Positions 34,493 to 46,747 of a stretch of 64,000 nt of DNA are shown here, in pieces. Source of the DNA: Hysterangium stoloniferum (lineage: Eukaryota; Basidiomycota; Agaricomycetes; Hysterangiales; Hysterangiaceae). How positions within the stretch are numbered: the stretch's first letter is position 1; every line of letters begins with the position of its first letter. The translations under genes and the position numbers were made by a program. The notes beneath the pieces are model-generated. The model was not told the origin of the DNA. It saw only the letters and a program-made list of their open reading frames with translations, and ran no database searches. The stretch is from NCBI GenBank assembly GCA_015178975.1, contig WHVD01000079.1:124001-188000 (forward strand), given 5' to 3'.

Positions 34493-37400
34493 TTAATTTG
34501 CGATCATAGCTTCTTGAGACGAGTGGTCGTTTTGATTTTGCTTTCCGGCCCGTTTGGAAAACCTTAGTAAGTTAATCAACGAGGTCGGCGTCATGCCCTC
34601 CATACGTTTTGCCGCACCCTAACCAGACCAGATAATCAACCAAAACCGGTCTCTATTAGTTATAAAACTCACGATGCTCGCAGGCCGTACTCTCGTAAGC
34701 CTCTCACGGATTTCCTCGCTGATACCTGATATTTCATGGTAGTCAATGTCTGGAGAAAGAAGCAGACTTTCGTCATCGTGAAACAGCTTTAGATCGGCTT
34801 GTTGGCGTTTTAAATGGGGTGCATAACTTGCTACATGAGGGGGACTATGTAAGCATCCGGTTATAAACCACAAGAAGTTAGCACCTTCTATTCGAATCCT
34901 TTCCGCCGTTGCTGGATTTACGCTAGCTAGGTTGGGGAAAAGTTGTTGGAGAGCATTCCACGAAACATGAGGGTGGCGGAGAATATCGTAGGTTCTTAAA
35001 GATTGCCTTAAAACATATATAAATTTTCATAATATGAGCACATACGATCTTAAAGCGCCATCTTGGTGGACATCGAATCCTTTAGAAGACCAACCCTGAG
35101 AATATATCTGTATAAGGACATAATACCAACTGAACATCGCCAAAGACACACATGAGGGGTTAATGTATAGCCTTTTAGAATATCTGTAATTCGATCCATT
35201 TCATGCTTTATTGTGGTGAAAGCTGACCATCGCTTCTCGGAAACCGCCCCAGCAAGGTATCCTGTGGAAATACCAGCTTAGTAAAACTCAAGAAAAGTGG
35301 CGGCGATAGCACGACCTTTCTCTGTCAGCCGCAAGTCCGCATTGTCACTCCTGATAGTCATGCGATATTCCGATCTTGAGGTGAACATACGATCTGTGCG
35401 TCGTCAACATCAGCACTGTGTCCGCAGAAGCACAGCCAATTTCGAAGAGACTCACAAGGCTCCTCAGCGCCTTTGACGATCAGATCATCCACCATCACAC
35501 CCATGAATCCATCTGCGCGAGTTACTATCAAAGGTGGTCGGTTTAGAGCGGAAAGACCAGCGTTAATTCCGGCAAGGACGCCTTGGGCCGCTGCTTCTTC
35601 GTAGCCGGTTGTTCCTGGGGAGGTGCGTTAGAGGCTTTCTAAATCAAATTTTGACTCGATTACCATTGATTTGACCCGCTAAATAAAGTCCCTGAAGGTA
35701 GAGGGCATAAGACATGTAAGAGTGATGATGAATGTCGGTTGATATACCTTTATTCTTTTAGTTTCTAATGTAGCTGAGTGTGAATCACAATTAATATATA
35801 TAATTTTATGGAAATCTACTTGACAATACATACCTCCCAACTCTCTCGGATCTACAAAATCATACTCTACGCCATAAGCGGGCCTGACCATTTCCACGTT
35901 CTCTAACCCAGGTACTGTGCGTAACATGGGTAGCTGCACGTCTTCTGGTAGAGAGCATGACAATCCATTGGGATATATGACATCTGATCACCACGCTAAT
36001 TAGCTGATATATATTACACTGGGATACTCAGGCTTACTCGAATCATACCCCTCGGGCTCCAGCCACACACGATGGCTGCTTTTACCAGCGAACCGTGTAA
36101 CTTTCGCCTCAAGCGATGGGCAATATCGCGGACCTGAAAATAAGAAGACAAGATTTCAGTGGTTTGGTATATATATGGAATTAGGGACCAACCTTTCTTC
36201 GTCTCTTGTATATGTACACTTCGATGGATATTTTGCCGGATGATTTCATGGGTTGCCTCTGTGGTTGATGTCGCATAACAGAGAACCTGATTATCCTGAC
36301 ACCGTGATGCATAGTTAACATTACTGCTACAGTCCAACCGGGAGGGTATTGAATATCACACACCTTATTGGGTAGATTTTCGCTGGTGAAGCTAAACGGC
36401 TGGGGTATCTCGTCCCCTTCTTGTGTCGATAGACCAGTGAAGTTTATAGTGCTGCCATCAAGTCGCGCCGGGGTGCCCGTTTGGAGTCTGTCCAGCTTGA
36501 AATTGAAGGAGGCGAGAGTACGTGATAGCCCTTGAGAAAAGTACAAGGTGAATGTGAGTTATTTAAAAACGAAAAAGGGAGACCGGTTCACTTACCGGCA
36601 GTAGGTGACGCGGGGTCATGTAATCGCCCCGCAGGAAAAGTTTTCTCCCCTGGAAACATAAGTTGTAATTTAACTACTGTGAAAAATGGAGTGGCGATCA
36701 CCTATATGGATCTCTCCAGATAAAAACGTCCCTGTACATATAACTACACTGGCGCATGGGATAGTTTCTCCGGTATCTGACCATGAACAAAACCCGTCGA
36801 AAAGTCATCACACGAGAGTAAATTTATAAATTCAACCTACCGAGCTTTACACCCTTCACTAATCCTGCTTTGGAAGGACCAATCCTAGTCATGCCCGATT
36901 CTGCATGCGCCGCATCCAAATCAAAGACACTTGCCGCTCGAACGTCAAGATTCGGGTAGTTGAACAGCACCTCCTGCATATGTCGCTTGTACAACTTTCG
37001 ATCCATCTGGGCGCGGGGGCCCCAGACAGCGGGGCCTTTGGAGCGATTGAGGATGTGGAATTGAATCCCGGCCTTATCTGGTCATAAAGTAATGCAATCC
37101 ATGACTTGGTCATGATGGAGTCCCTCGAAATATTAGTATGACGACTGACCGGAAACCTGGCCCATAACACCATCTAACGCATCCACTTCGCGGACGAGCG
37201 TCCCCTTTCCTACACCACCGATAGATGGGTTGCAGGACATCTCACCGATTGTGTCCAGCCGCTGTGTAAGAAGTAATGTTCGTGCCCCCGTGCGCGCAGC
37301 GGCAGCGGCAGCCTCACAGCCTGCATGGCCTCCTCCAATTACGCAGACTAAATGATATGGTTGGTTAGGTTCAAGTTGTGAACGTACGTAAGTTAGCGTA

Positions 37401-37537
37401 ATCGCTTTAGAAGTGCACGCACCATCGTAACCGAGCTTGGATGATAAAGACGTCGTTTGTGTGGCAAAAGCACGACATCCACTACGGACTACAGTGCTCC
37501 GAGATCCTAGTACGCTCTTGAAAGCGATTTCAAACAT
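34493..37537 (-). CDS. MTO1: Mitochondrial tRNA uridine-modification enzyme MTO1/GidA
   Basis: FAD-dependent MnmG/GidA family enzyme. With an MnmE/Mss1 partner it installs the carboxymethylaminomethyl-type group on U34 of mitochondrial tRNAs. The first exon gives a basic, Arg-rich mitochondrial presequence ([20 protein letters not shown]). Then come the FAD motif [12 protein letters not shown], the family signature [12 protein letters not shown], a [13 protein letters not shown]-like block, [19 protein letters not shown] and [13 protein letters not shown]. The C-terminal domain includes [13 protein letters not shown] and, in the last exon, [19 protein letters not shown], with the stop at 34493. 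At least ten exons are needed. The start is the only ATG before the presequence. Confidence in family is high; internal exon borders were not all traced. Confidence 0.92.
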
Positions 37538-37908
37538 TCGTTACCAATTTCTGACACAAGTCCTGGACTAGACCAGCACGAAAGTCAAGCTCTTCACTAC
37601 ACTTGAATTATTGGGATCCAAACACTGTGCCACTTTCTGACTACCCTATATAAATACAATTCATCCCACATCAATGAAAACAACTCACTGTAACTGTGAT
37701 CACTTCACAGGCAATCAGTATTTCATCAAAATTGGTCGAGTGACAGTGCGTGACAACTCGTGACAAAACCAAAAACCTCCCAACTAGGCAATCACATCAC
37801 CGAATCAAAGCGAAATTCACGATAACAAAACCCGTCCATTAATACCGAACTAAACAAATCGTAACAAGCGTACATTCTTTGTCGGTGACCCGAATGCAAC
37901 CTCTATAG
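37538..37908. promoter_or_regulatory. MTO1 promoter / eIF2A 3' region
   Basis: This 371-bp gap lies between the stop of the eIF2A gene and the start of MTO1, both on the minus strand. It should contain the MTO1 promoter and the eIF2A terminator. I see no further gene. Confidence 0.4.
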
Positions 37909-40158
37909 CTACGCAGTGGCCACCAACTGTGTCAACCCCTCCAACTCCTTCCTGATCTCCGCCTCTGTGTCCATCTTCTTCAGCTGCGTAGCCTCGAGCC
38001 GCTCCCCACGCTTGGTCTTCTCCTTCAGTTCCTCAATGGCCTTAATCTAGACGGCATGATGTCAGGATAAAGATGACACAAAGAGAAAACAAGAGAGGCA
38101 TGTGCACCTTTTTGTTTAAATTACGAATCTTCTTCGCAATAGGATCAAGGTTTCCACCCTCTGTCGCAGGCGTGGGGAGGCTATCCTCGACGACGACGGG
38201 AGCAGGAGGCGGATCGCTTACAGCCTCCACCTCCTCCCCAGCGCCGCCGCCTTCACGCGGCGTCTGATCCCTCTTCTTCCGCTTTCCCTTGATTTTTTTC
38301 TCGCCCCCAGCAACCCCATTCTCATTAATATGTGGCGAATGGGCGCCCGGAACGCCCCCCCGTCTCCCTCCCCCTCGACCCCGCCCATTGAACTCACGAT
38401 CACCATTCGTATGCCCGTTAGGTTGTGAGCCCGGGACATAACGCTGGCCATGGCCGTTGTTACCATTCGCAGGACGGTGTTGTGGTGTCCCGCCTTCGTC
38501 CTCGCGTTTGAAGATAGATGGCGCGGCGAGTCCACGGGCACCCGGGGGACGGTAGGCACCGGCAGGTTTCGAAGGAACGGGCTTGGCGTGCTCCAGGGCA
38601 GAGGCGGAGGGGGCGGGAGCGACAGGCATCACTTGAGGGAAGGGCGGACACTCCTCTGGGGAAGTGGGGCACCAGGAAGTCTGCCGAAGTATTTAATCAA
38701 TTTAAAACAAAAACTTAACAAGGAATTACCTGATAAAGTTCTTCACATAATTGAGCATGAACCAACGGCCCCGTGCAATGCCATATTTTGATACCGTTGT
38801 CAACTCGAAGACGAGGACTCAATGTTGCAGTGAGCAAAAACCTGCCGTCAACACTCCACTCGCAAACACTAGTATTAGGCGCATCAATCGTAGTAACACG
38901 TGCAAGAGAGCGTCGGTCATAAACATCGATCTTCCCAGCGAGATTGCCGAATCCGGCAAGGAGAATGAGTCGTCCTTGCGGGTTAAAGGAGATGGTGTTT
39001 ATAGGTGAGGAGCCAAAGTCGTGCAATGTACGCACACGTTGGTCGAAGAGCACAGCTTTAGCGGGCATATCTGGGACATAGCAGTTTAGCGAAGACATAG
39101 AAGTGATCAAGAGATGGCTTACATCCATACACCACACCAAACTCCTTCGAATTTGGACTCCACGCAAAGTCAGAGATCGGACCTTCTTTATCCAACGTGA
39201 CACGGCAGTCGAAATTACCAGCAGCGCTAAGGATGTACAGCCCAGTCTCTCCATAATAACTCTTATTCGTCTTATCGACCTCCGTCTGGGTTAAGACGAG
39301 AACCTGGGTTCCAAGTGCATTCCACTTGATCTGTGCCCGATCGGCCTTGTAAAAGGTTTTTTGACTCGTCGGTGGCGATGAGAGTGTCAAGAGACCAAAG
39401 ATCCTTATCACAGCAGGCGCGCCCTTTTTCTCTGCGACAAACGCGGCAATGGATGGGTTCAAGCCAGGACTCAACGTAACGCTGCTACAACCCTCAATTC
39501 TGAGCTTGTCCACGACTCCTTTCGACCAGTCCGCGGGGTGGAAAACCTGTATCTCTGAGGAATTGAGCCGGACGGCGTGTGACTCCGATGATGTGTATTG
39601 CAGGTTCCATCCCTCCTGCGATTTTTGGGTGATTGCGAAGACTTCTTCTCCCGAGTCGACAGAAAAAATTCGCAAGTTTTTGTGCTGCGCGCCGTCTTCT
39701 ACACGTACTATCGGGGGATTAGATGACGTACAGGTGATAATGCCATGATTTTGCAATACCTGGACGTTCCCAAGTGGACAAGAAGGTTGCCTTAGGAGAG
39801 AAGCCGAGCTCAATGATATTGGGGACAGGGAGCTCGCGAATGAGCGACCCATCCTCGGCCTTTATGATTTGAACGCTGTGGAAAAGATGTAAGTAAAGGG
39901 GGCACCAGTGCCATTGCCGGAAACAAAGACATACCCAGTGGGAACAGCATATGCAAACACTTTGCCGTCTGGACTGTATTGGTACGTCCTTGTAGTAGTC
40001 TCAGGCTTGTGAAAGCCGTCTATAGCCTCATACGAGGGTGTGCCGCCGACAAGACCAAGTTGTTTCTGTGATCGAACTGCGCACAAAAATCAGTGATTAG
40101 ACTTGAGATAGAGATGGCTGAGCTTACAAGCGTACTGCTGGGGGATCTGGGAGGCCAT
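37909..40158 (-). CDS. Eukaryotic translation initiation factor 2A (eIF2A)
   Basis: WD-type beta-propeller protein of the eIF2A family, a cytoplasmic factor that can deliver Met-tRNAi to 40S subunits. Exon 1 is 40158-40128 (MASQIPQQYA) and exon 2 starts at 40076 with RSQKQLGLVGG. Propeller blocks include TRTYQYSPDGKVFAYAVPTG, WSPNSKEFGVVYG, DFGSSPINTISFNPQGRLIL, GNLAGKIDVYDRR and CEWSVDGRFLLTATLSPRLR followed by DNGIKIW. A Pro- and Gly/Arg-rich stretch (38640-38250) with YRPPGARG is typical of the family, and the end is a charged helix (AIEELKEKTKRGERLEATQL) with the stop at 37909. The order and length (about 660 residues) fit eIF2A well. Confidence 0.92.
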
Positions 40159-40911
40159 TGAGGAGGGTGAAGCAAGTCAATGCTTCAGCTGCGGATGAGA
40201 GGTGAGGGAGAAGTGGTAAATAAGACGCAAGGGATCCAAAACCGGAGTTTTAAATATTTCTCGCTTCGGACTGCATCTAAATCCGTGCCACGGTCATACA
40301 GTGATTTCTGGTCCCACAGCCGAGTTGTCCGAGTCCTGCCGAGACCCGTCGAGTTGGGCTGTACTTCTCACAAGCCTGGAGCCAAGTTCTTTACTCTTTT
40401 TATTATCCGATACCCTTATATCCTTAATCCGAGCCACATGGCCTGAAAGTTTAGAAGTTCTTTTCCACTCACGTCCGAGTACTTTCCCTTGCCACGTAAC
40501 TACGGCTTAGAAGAACAATTAGCTAGGGTCCAATGCTGGAAGTACCCCGTCACTGCCGATTATGCCATTTAATGACTTGACTTAGGTTTATCATGTTATA
40601 TGTATAGACTTCTCCCCTGATATAACTTCTCCGAATATTATTCTCCCCATGAACTTTCGCGGGCCCTGACGATGAGTCTGGGAGTAGTGTCAATCTTTTT
40701 TTGTCAATGAAGGTCTCGGCCGGCCGAGAAGTTAATTCAAATGTGACATTGACGCTGGAGCCACTCGGACTTGGACCCTCTGTAACGGCAGGTCAACGCA
40801 AAATCAACGTTTAAGTTTCTTATTATGATGCCCATACCGCCATTCTATTGGTCGCCAAATATAAGCCAGTGTACAAGACTTTATGTAATTTATATTTAAA
40901 ACCCTTCCTAC
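40159..40911. other. Spacer, nothing recognised
   Basis: About 750 bp between the start of eIF2A and the first PL14-like gene. No gene or RNA was supported. It holds promoters for both directions. Confidence 0.4.
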
Positions 40912-42165
40912 TTGGAAACTCCTCACCCAGACGTGACGTCACACCAACACTCCTTCAATCCGACAGTTTTCAGTATTCGAATTCAATTAGCATTTTCGCT
41001 CGTTGTAACCATTACAGCGGTTTTTCTCTTCCAGTATCTCATAACGGAAGAAAATAAATGTAATATACCTCCTCATCCTCAGCCACTAGAACATCTGCTC
41101 CCAATCCCTGGTAGTGCAGCCTGGACAACGTACCCTATTGCAGGCAGATCAACGAATGTTTCTCAGCAAGAACTTTCAGACTCTAAGCTTGGTATCCACC
41201 ACGTTTCAAAAGGAATGACACACACCGTCTATACGCTTGCAGACGGCAAATCAAAAGCCTGGGAAGCAATTTATCGCGAGGGAAGTTATAAGCCCAGCGC
41301 AGAAATCAAAGGTGGCTTTGGATTTAATTTAAAAGGCCCAGCCGGTGAATGGCGAACAAAGATGTCTGAAGCATCGGAGGTTACACTTGGGTATGCCGTT
41401 CTCTTTGAGGAGGGGTTTGATTTTGTCAAAGGGGGGAAGTTACCGGGCATATGTAGGTTCGCATTTATTTTCAGAGGAATATGCCCAATTAAGTCGTTTG
41501 TTTGCAGTCGGGGGAGAAGGTGAGAAAGCATTGAAATGCTCGGGAGGACGCCAAACCGACCGCTGCAGTTGCTTCAATTTGCGATTAATGTGGCGGTATG
41601 TGCTCGCTGTCATCTTTGTACAAACTACAACCCTTCAACCCAGTACCGGCGGGAAAGCCGAAATCTATATGTATCTCCCCGTTTGTGAATCAAACACGCG
41701 CCGCCTTATTGCTGTTCCGGGTTCATATGAAGATCCCAATTATGGATTCTCTGTTGGCCGAGGATGCCATACTTTTACACCAGGAAAATGGGCAGTCATA
41801 AGCGAACGGGTAAAATTAAATGATGTTGGAGAGGAAAATGGTGAATGATGTCACGCGGTGTCTTTACGCCCTTTGAGACAAACTAAGCTTTTCCTTTCCC
41901 CTTCCCGTAAGGCGAAGTAGAATTATGGATTGACGGCGTCTCGGTATTAAATGTGGACGGACTAGTGCTACGCACTTCAGATAAATCACTCATCCAAGGG
42001 TTGCATTTCGAGACCTTCTTCGGCGGTAAGACTTCTGTTCTACGTAATTATACCCCATCACATATGATCCTCTGCGTCCCACTGATAGGGTCTACACCGG
42101 ACTGGGCATCTCCCAGAGATCAACGTGCATGGTTTTCGAGTGTATCTGGGGCGGTGATCGCGTAA
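40912..42165 (+). CDS. PL14-like polysaccharide lyase-family protein, copy 1
   Basis: Five exons (40912-41452, 41508-41595, 41644-41840, 41912-42025, 42089-42165), 339 codons counting the stop in the open frame. Blocks typical of the mushroom PL14-like family are WEAIYREGSYKPSAEIKGG, GYAVLFEEGFDFVKGGKLPG, GGRQTDRCSCFNLRLMWR, KAEIYMYLP, YGFSVGRGCHTFTPGKW, VELWIDGVSV, GLHFETFFGG and PDWASPRDQRAWF. Such proteins adopt a beta-jelly-roll and are thought to act on uronic-acid polymers; activity here is inference. A hydrophobic segment (IQLAFSLVVTITAVFLFQYL) near the N-terminus may be a signal anchor. No ATG precedes it in frame, since the frame opens with TTG, so either an upstream exon was missed or the start has been lost. 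Confidence 0.75.
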
Positions 42166-42649
42166 GGCTCGTTGAATTGATATATCATATAAAGAATCGG
42201 CAGGTAGGATTTCCTCATGTGTCACTCAGTGACTACTAACGTTAATAATTAGATATTGCCTCCCTACGACGGATAATAATAACTTTCTTGATAAACCATC
42301 AACGTCCAAAGGCATCCCGGGGCGGGGTGGCGTGCTCTTATGTCAGACATCTTTACGAGAAAAGAATTGTGACTTCAAGGCCGTCTGCGAAAGTAAGCCT
42401 AAACACAAGGTAAGCCCTAGCACACTGTCGTATTGGCCAGTGGCAGCTATCTCCCAGTCGTATAATTCATATTCGGGAAAAACACTCTTCCTACTTGGAA
42501 GTTCCTCACCTAAGATTTCAATTTAAACCAGGTGTGACGTCACACCAACCCTCAGTCGCGGACATCCGATAGTATCCAGCATTAGAGTTCAAATTAGCAT
42601 TCTCGCTCATAGTCATCACTACAGCGCTTTTTCTCTCCAGCATTTCATC

Positions 42650-43765
42650 ATGGAAGAAAATAAATGTAATATACCTCCTCACCCTCAACCACTAGAACAT
42701 CTGCTCCCAATCCCTGGTAGTGCGGCCTGGACAACGTGCCCTATGGCAGGCAGATCAACGAGTGTTTCTCAGCAAGAACTTTCAGACTCTAAGCTTGGTA
42801 TCCATCATGTTTCAAAAGTAACAACACACACCGTCTTTACGCTTGCAGACGGCAAATCAAAAGCCTGGGAAGCAATTTATCGCGAGGGAAGTTATACGCC
42901 CACTGCAGAAATCAAAGGTGGCTTCGGATTTTATCTGAAAGGCCCGGCCGGTGAATGGCAGACAAGGATGTCTGAAGCATCGGAAGTTGTACTTGGGTAT
43001 GCTGTTCTCTTTGAGAAGGGTTTTGATTTCGTCAGAGGGGGAAAGTTACCGGGCATATGTAAGTTTACATTTACTTTTAGAAGGATCTGCTAGATTAGTC
43101 ATTCGTGTTTAGTCGGGGGAGAAGGTGAAAAAGCATTGAAATGCTCGGGAGGACGTCAAAACGACCGCTGTAGTTGCTTCAATTTGCGATTAATGTGGCG
43201 GTATGTGCTCGCTGTCATTTTTGTACAAACTACAACCTTTCACCCAGCGCCGGCGGGAAAGCCGAAATCTATATGTATCTCCCCATTTTTGAATCAAACG
43301 CGCGCCGCCTTATGGCTGTTCCGGGCTCGCATCAAAACCCTGATTATGGATTCTCTGTTGGCCGAGGATGCCATATTTTTACACCCGGAAAATGGGCAGC
43401 TATAAGCGAACGGGTGAAATTAAATGATATCGGAGAAGAAAATGGTGAGTGATGTTACCCTGTGTCTTCTTATGCCTTCTGAGATGAACTGTCCTTTCCC
43501 TCCCTAAGGCGAAGTAGAATTATGGATTGACGGCGTCTCTGTATTAAAGGTTGACGGACTGGTGTTACGCACTTCAGACAAATCACTTATCCAGGGGTTA
43601 CATTTCCAGACCTTCTTCGGCGGTAAGACTTCTGTTCTACGTAATTATACCCCCTAATCACACATGATCTCCTGCGTTCCACTGATAGGGTCTACACCAG
43701 ACTGGGCATCTCCCAGAGATCAACGTGCATGGTTCTCGAGTGTGTCCGGGGCGGTGATTGCGTAA
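42650..43765 (+). CDS. PL14-like polysaccharide lyase-family protein, copy 2
   Basis: Tandem duplicate of copy 1. Exons 42650-43058, 43113-43200, 43248-43444, 43509-43622 and 43689-43765 give 294 residues from ATG (MEENKCNIPPHPQPLEH). Exons 2-5 have exactly the same lengths as in copy 1 (88, 197, 114, 77). All family blocks are kept, for example GGRQNDRCSCFNLRLMWR and WIDGVSV. The upstream sequence matching the membrane segment of copy 1 is present in DNA, but one base is missing, so it is out of frame with the body. The protein therefore begins after it and is probably cytosolic, or the gene is losing function. Confidence 0.75.
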
Positions 43766-44148
43766 AGCTCGTTGAGTTGGTATATCATACAAGGAATCGG
43801 CAGGTGAGATTTCTTCATACGGTCACCCAGCAACTACTCACGTTAATTGCAAGGCGACAACGGATGATTATAGCTTTCTTGATAAATTACTTCTGTATAT
43901 CAACATAAAACGGCATCTAAAGGCATGCTTTTACCTCAGACATCTTTAAGAGAAAAGAACTGTGACCTTTCAAGGTCGTCTGCGAGTTCAACCCAAACAT
44001 GAAGTAAACCCGGGCATACTGTCGTATCCGTATTGGCGGGCAGCAGGAGGATCTCCACTCTGAGGTCTATTTCCCACTGGTCATTAAGCCATTCAATTCC
44101 TCTCGAGCTTCAAGCTTCGTTTGGTCTCTGCTAGTTGCCATAGGCGCG

Positions 44149-44325
44149 TCGGTTTATCAATGCAAGGAAAATCAAATATAAGCATTGTTTAAAAGTCGTC
44201 GCGTTTGTAATGCCAACTGGTTCTCGGAGAGCCGTAGTCAAAACCTTGAAAAATAATGAGATCTATTGCTCTGGTGTAGCAGGTATCCACTTGTACCTCC
44301 TGCATGATGCAATGATTCCCAGGAG
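44149..44325 (-). pseudogene. Exon fragment of the neighbouring sugar transporter
   Basis: This stretch is a diverged partial copy of the transporter region about 45760-45930, in the same orientation: GCGTCGGTTTATC, AAAGTCGTCG, AGTCAAAACC, GATCTATT.GCTCTGGTGTAG and TGCATGATG recur in the same order. It corresponds to the large cytoplasmic loop exon. It has no start, no membrane segments and small indels, so it is a gene relic. Confidence 0.8.
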
Positions 44326-44417
44326 TAAAACCTTTCTTGTTTCAAACCTGTCCTCAGTCTTTGGCCTTAGACTATTATGAATTGTGGTATATGTCCTTTA
44401 ATATCTGTAGAAACTAT

Positions 44418-44490
44418 TGGGCTGGCCAAGAACTGAACCTGGGACCATCTGTAATCTAGACTGCATGCTCTACCACTGAGCTATCATTTA
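44418..44490 (-). mobile_element. tRNA-like relic or SINE head
   Basis: On the minus strand there is a clear A box (TAGCTCAGTGGTAGAGC), an anticodon-like arm around TCTAGA, and a B-box-like GGTTCAGTTCT followed by CCAGCCC. The 3' acceptor strand would pair with GGGCTGG, but the 5' acceptor side reads TAAATGA, so no tRNA cloverleaf closes, and the anticodon stem is imperfect. A tRNA pseudogene or the head of a tRNA-derived SINE fits; no poly(A) end was seen. Confidence 0.6.
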
Positions 44491-44890
44491 GATACATATG
44501 TGAAGTCAACCCTATGTGGCCATTAACATTCTATATACACAGAGACAGTCACACATCTGCACTGCTCTAAAGTAAATTTCCTTAGAAATTCACCTTAAAC
44601 TTAAACTCAGCTGGCTTGGTTCCACATTTTGCCAGTGGGAGACTTCATAGTAGAATTTTCACAGGAGCCCTAGAGTAGTATGCAGCCGTCAGATTCTATG
44701 GCGGAATGCCTTCGATATGCCCTATTCCATGGGGAAAAAAATGCAAATTTACACCCTCCAAGCGCAGTGAAGTTCCTCCTGTACATAGGACTAATGAACC
44801 ATGTTGAATAACGAGACTGGAGAACACTTGAGCGTGATTTCATGCAATATTGGTAAAATTGTCGTCTAAAAGTTTCATAAAAACACAATT

Positions 44891-46747
44891 CTATGCCTGA
44901 CCTTCCGCTTTCCTCTTCATCAGCGCCTGCTTCTCCCGTCTCATCTTCTGACTCTCCCTCACGCCAAAGCCATCCTTGAATATTCCTTTGACTTCTTCCA
45001 AACTAAGTCCCGCAGTTTCTGGATAACAGAACAAACAGAAGAGCCACCCGAGGAGACACAAGCCTGCGTAGAACCCGAATGCCCCAGAGGGCGTGATTCT
45101 GTTCATAAGTGAAAGATATGTAGAGCCGATGATGAGATTAGCCCCCCAGTTTGTGGCGGTTGCGAGGGAGGTTCCGATGCCTCGGACTAAAGAGGAGGTT
45201 ATAAAATTTAAAGAGGGACAAATATATGCGTACCTTCGAGTCCGAATAATTCTCCTTGTTGCCAAGGAACATTTCCGAGACCAGTGGCATACGACGCCAC
45301 GAAGATAATCATACTGAGAAGAACGAGGGCGGACCAAGATTCGGGGTATTTCGTACCGTCGACGAGTTGGCTGTTCGTACGAAGTGTCAAGACTAACGGT
45401 ATAATTAGTCGTATCAATAATTTTACGAGAATTATGCCTCACAGTGAAAGGAAACCGCTGCCAGAGTGAGTCCGAATATCATGCCAGGTGAAGTCCAGAC
45501 CATGATCCTTCTTCGGCCGATAATGTCAATGTACTTCAAAGCAACCAGAGTGAAGATGAAGTTGGTCCCTGCGATGATTAGGCCGACGGCAGTGGGGTTG
45601 TTAAATCCGATTGATTTAAATAGGCTTGCGCTATAGTACATGAGCGTATTAAACCCGCAAAGCTGTTGGAAGGCTTGTAACCCGCATCCGACAACTACAA
45701 GAAATAGCTTAATAGTTGAGAAAAAAACCATCAAAGAGCACACTGACTAAGAGCGCGTCGGTTTATCGGTACGAAGAAAATTGAATATAACCGTTGTTTG
45801 AAAGTCGTCGTATTCGTAATGTCAATTGCTTCTTGGACGGCCACAGTCAAAACCCTAACCTTAAGATCTATTTGCTCTGGTGTAGCATACGCGTATATCT
45901 TTTGCATGATGTGACGTGCAGCCTCTTGCTTCCCTGTTCTCACCATGATTCGAGGGGATTCTGGCAAGAAAAACAGGAGAAGAAATTGTATGCCAGCAGG
46001 AACGCATCCTAAACCGACCATCCATCGCCAACCACCATGTGTATTTTCAAACGCAGCGCCGATTCCGTAGGCTATGACCTGCCCACCTGTGATAGCAACG
46101 ACGTTCAAAGTGACCATTCGTCCTCTTAACCGTGTCGGGCTAAGCTCCTGAATGTATAACGGTGCAATGCATGCAGCAAGGCCAACAGCGATCCCGATCA
46201 AGAAACGACCACCAATCATGGCAGATACGGTATGACAGACTGCTTGACCGATGGCGCCACCCAGGAAAATGACATCGGCAATTGCCAAAACGGGTTTTCG
46301 ACCGCAGTAGTCAGACATGATTCCAGCAGTGAGACCGCCTATTAATGCGCCTAATGTAGTCGCGGACGTGATTAACTCCTATTAAACGATAACGTTGTGT
46401 CAGTATAACTGTATGTTTTTAAAGACAAAAGCTGACATCTTGTGTGCTCGACAGACTATGTGGGCCAAGGTCGCTGCCAATAGTGACAAGTGCTCCACTG
46501 ATGACACCCGTGTCGTAACCTGGCAAGCTATCTCTTGAGAATGCAGCGCTGGATAGAAAAGATGCTCACCAAAAAGGAGACCAGATATACTCGAAACAAG
46601 GACCAGGAGCCAAACAAATATCGTTGTGCGTTCCTCGCCCTCAGCCACAACTGTCATCTCTGACATCTCCCCTGTGGCTGGATCTCTCTTAAGGCCAGCG
46701 AGATCGTCTTTCTGAACGTCATCTGGATGCTTCTCGTCGAAAGACAT
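44891..46747 (-). CDS. MFS sugar porter, myo-inositol transporter-like
   Basis: Twelve-helix major facilitator of the sugar-porter family, plasma membrane, closest in motif pattern to fungal myo-inositol/proton symporters (Itr type). Evidence includes the first helix [13 protein letters not shown], then [99 protein letters not shown] and the closing [11 protein letters not shown]. The protein ends MKRKAEGQA with the stop at 44891. The ATG at 46747 begins a hydrophilic cytosolic N-terminus. Several short introns interrupt it. An exon fragment of this gene is repeated at 44149-44325, in the downstream spacer. Confidence 0.9.

Larger units (their letters stand above)
40890..44030 (+). repeat. 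1.6-kb tandem segmental duplication
   Basis: The whole PL14-like gene with its flanks is doubled. Upstream CTTCCTACTTGGAA recurs at about 40905 and 42487. Downstream CTCGTTGAATTGATATATCA and ATCGGCAGGT recur after both stops, as does CATCTTTA.GAGAAAAGAA near 42345 and 43945. High identity in introns and flanks points to a fairly recent event. Confidence 0.85.

Noticed and set aside
38450-38791. Plus-strand Gly/Arg-rich frame over the eIF2A gene
   Set aside because: Shadow of the Pro/Gly-rich linker of eIF2A. No start context or homology.
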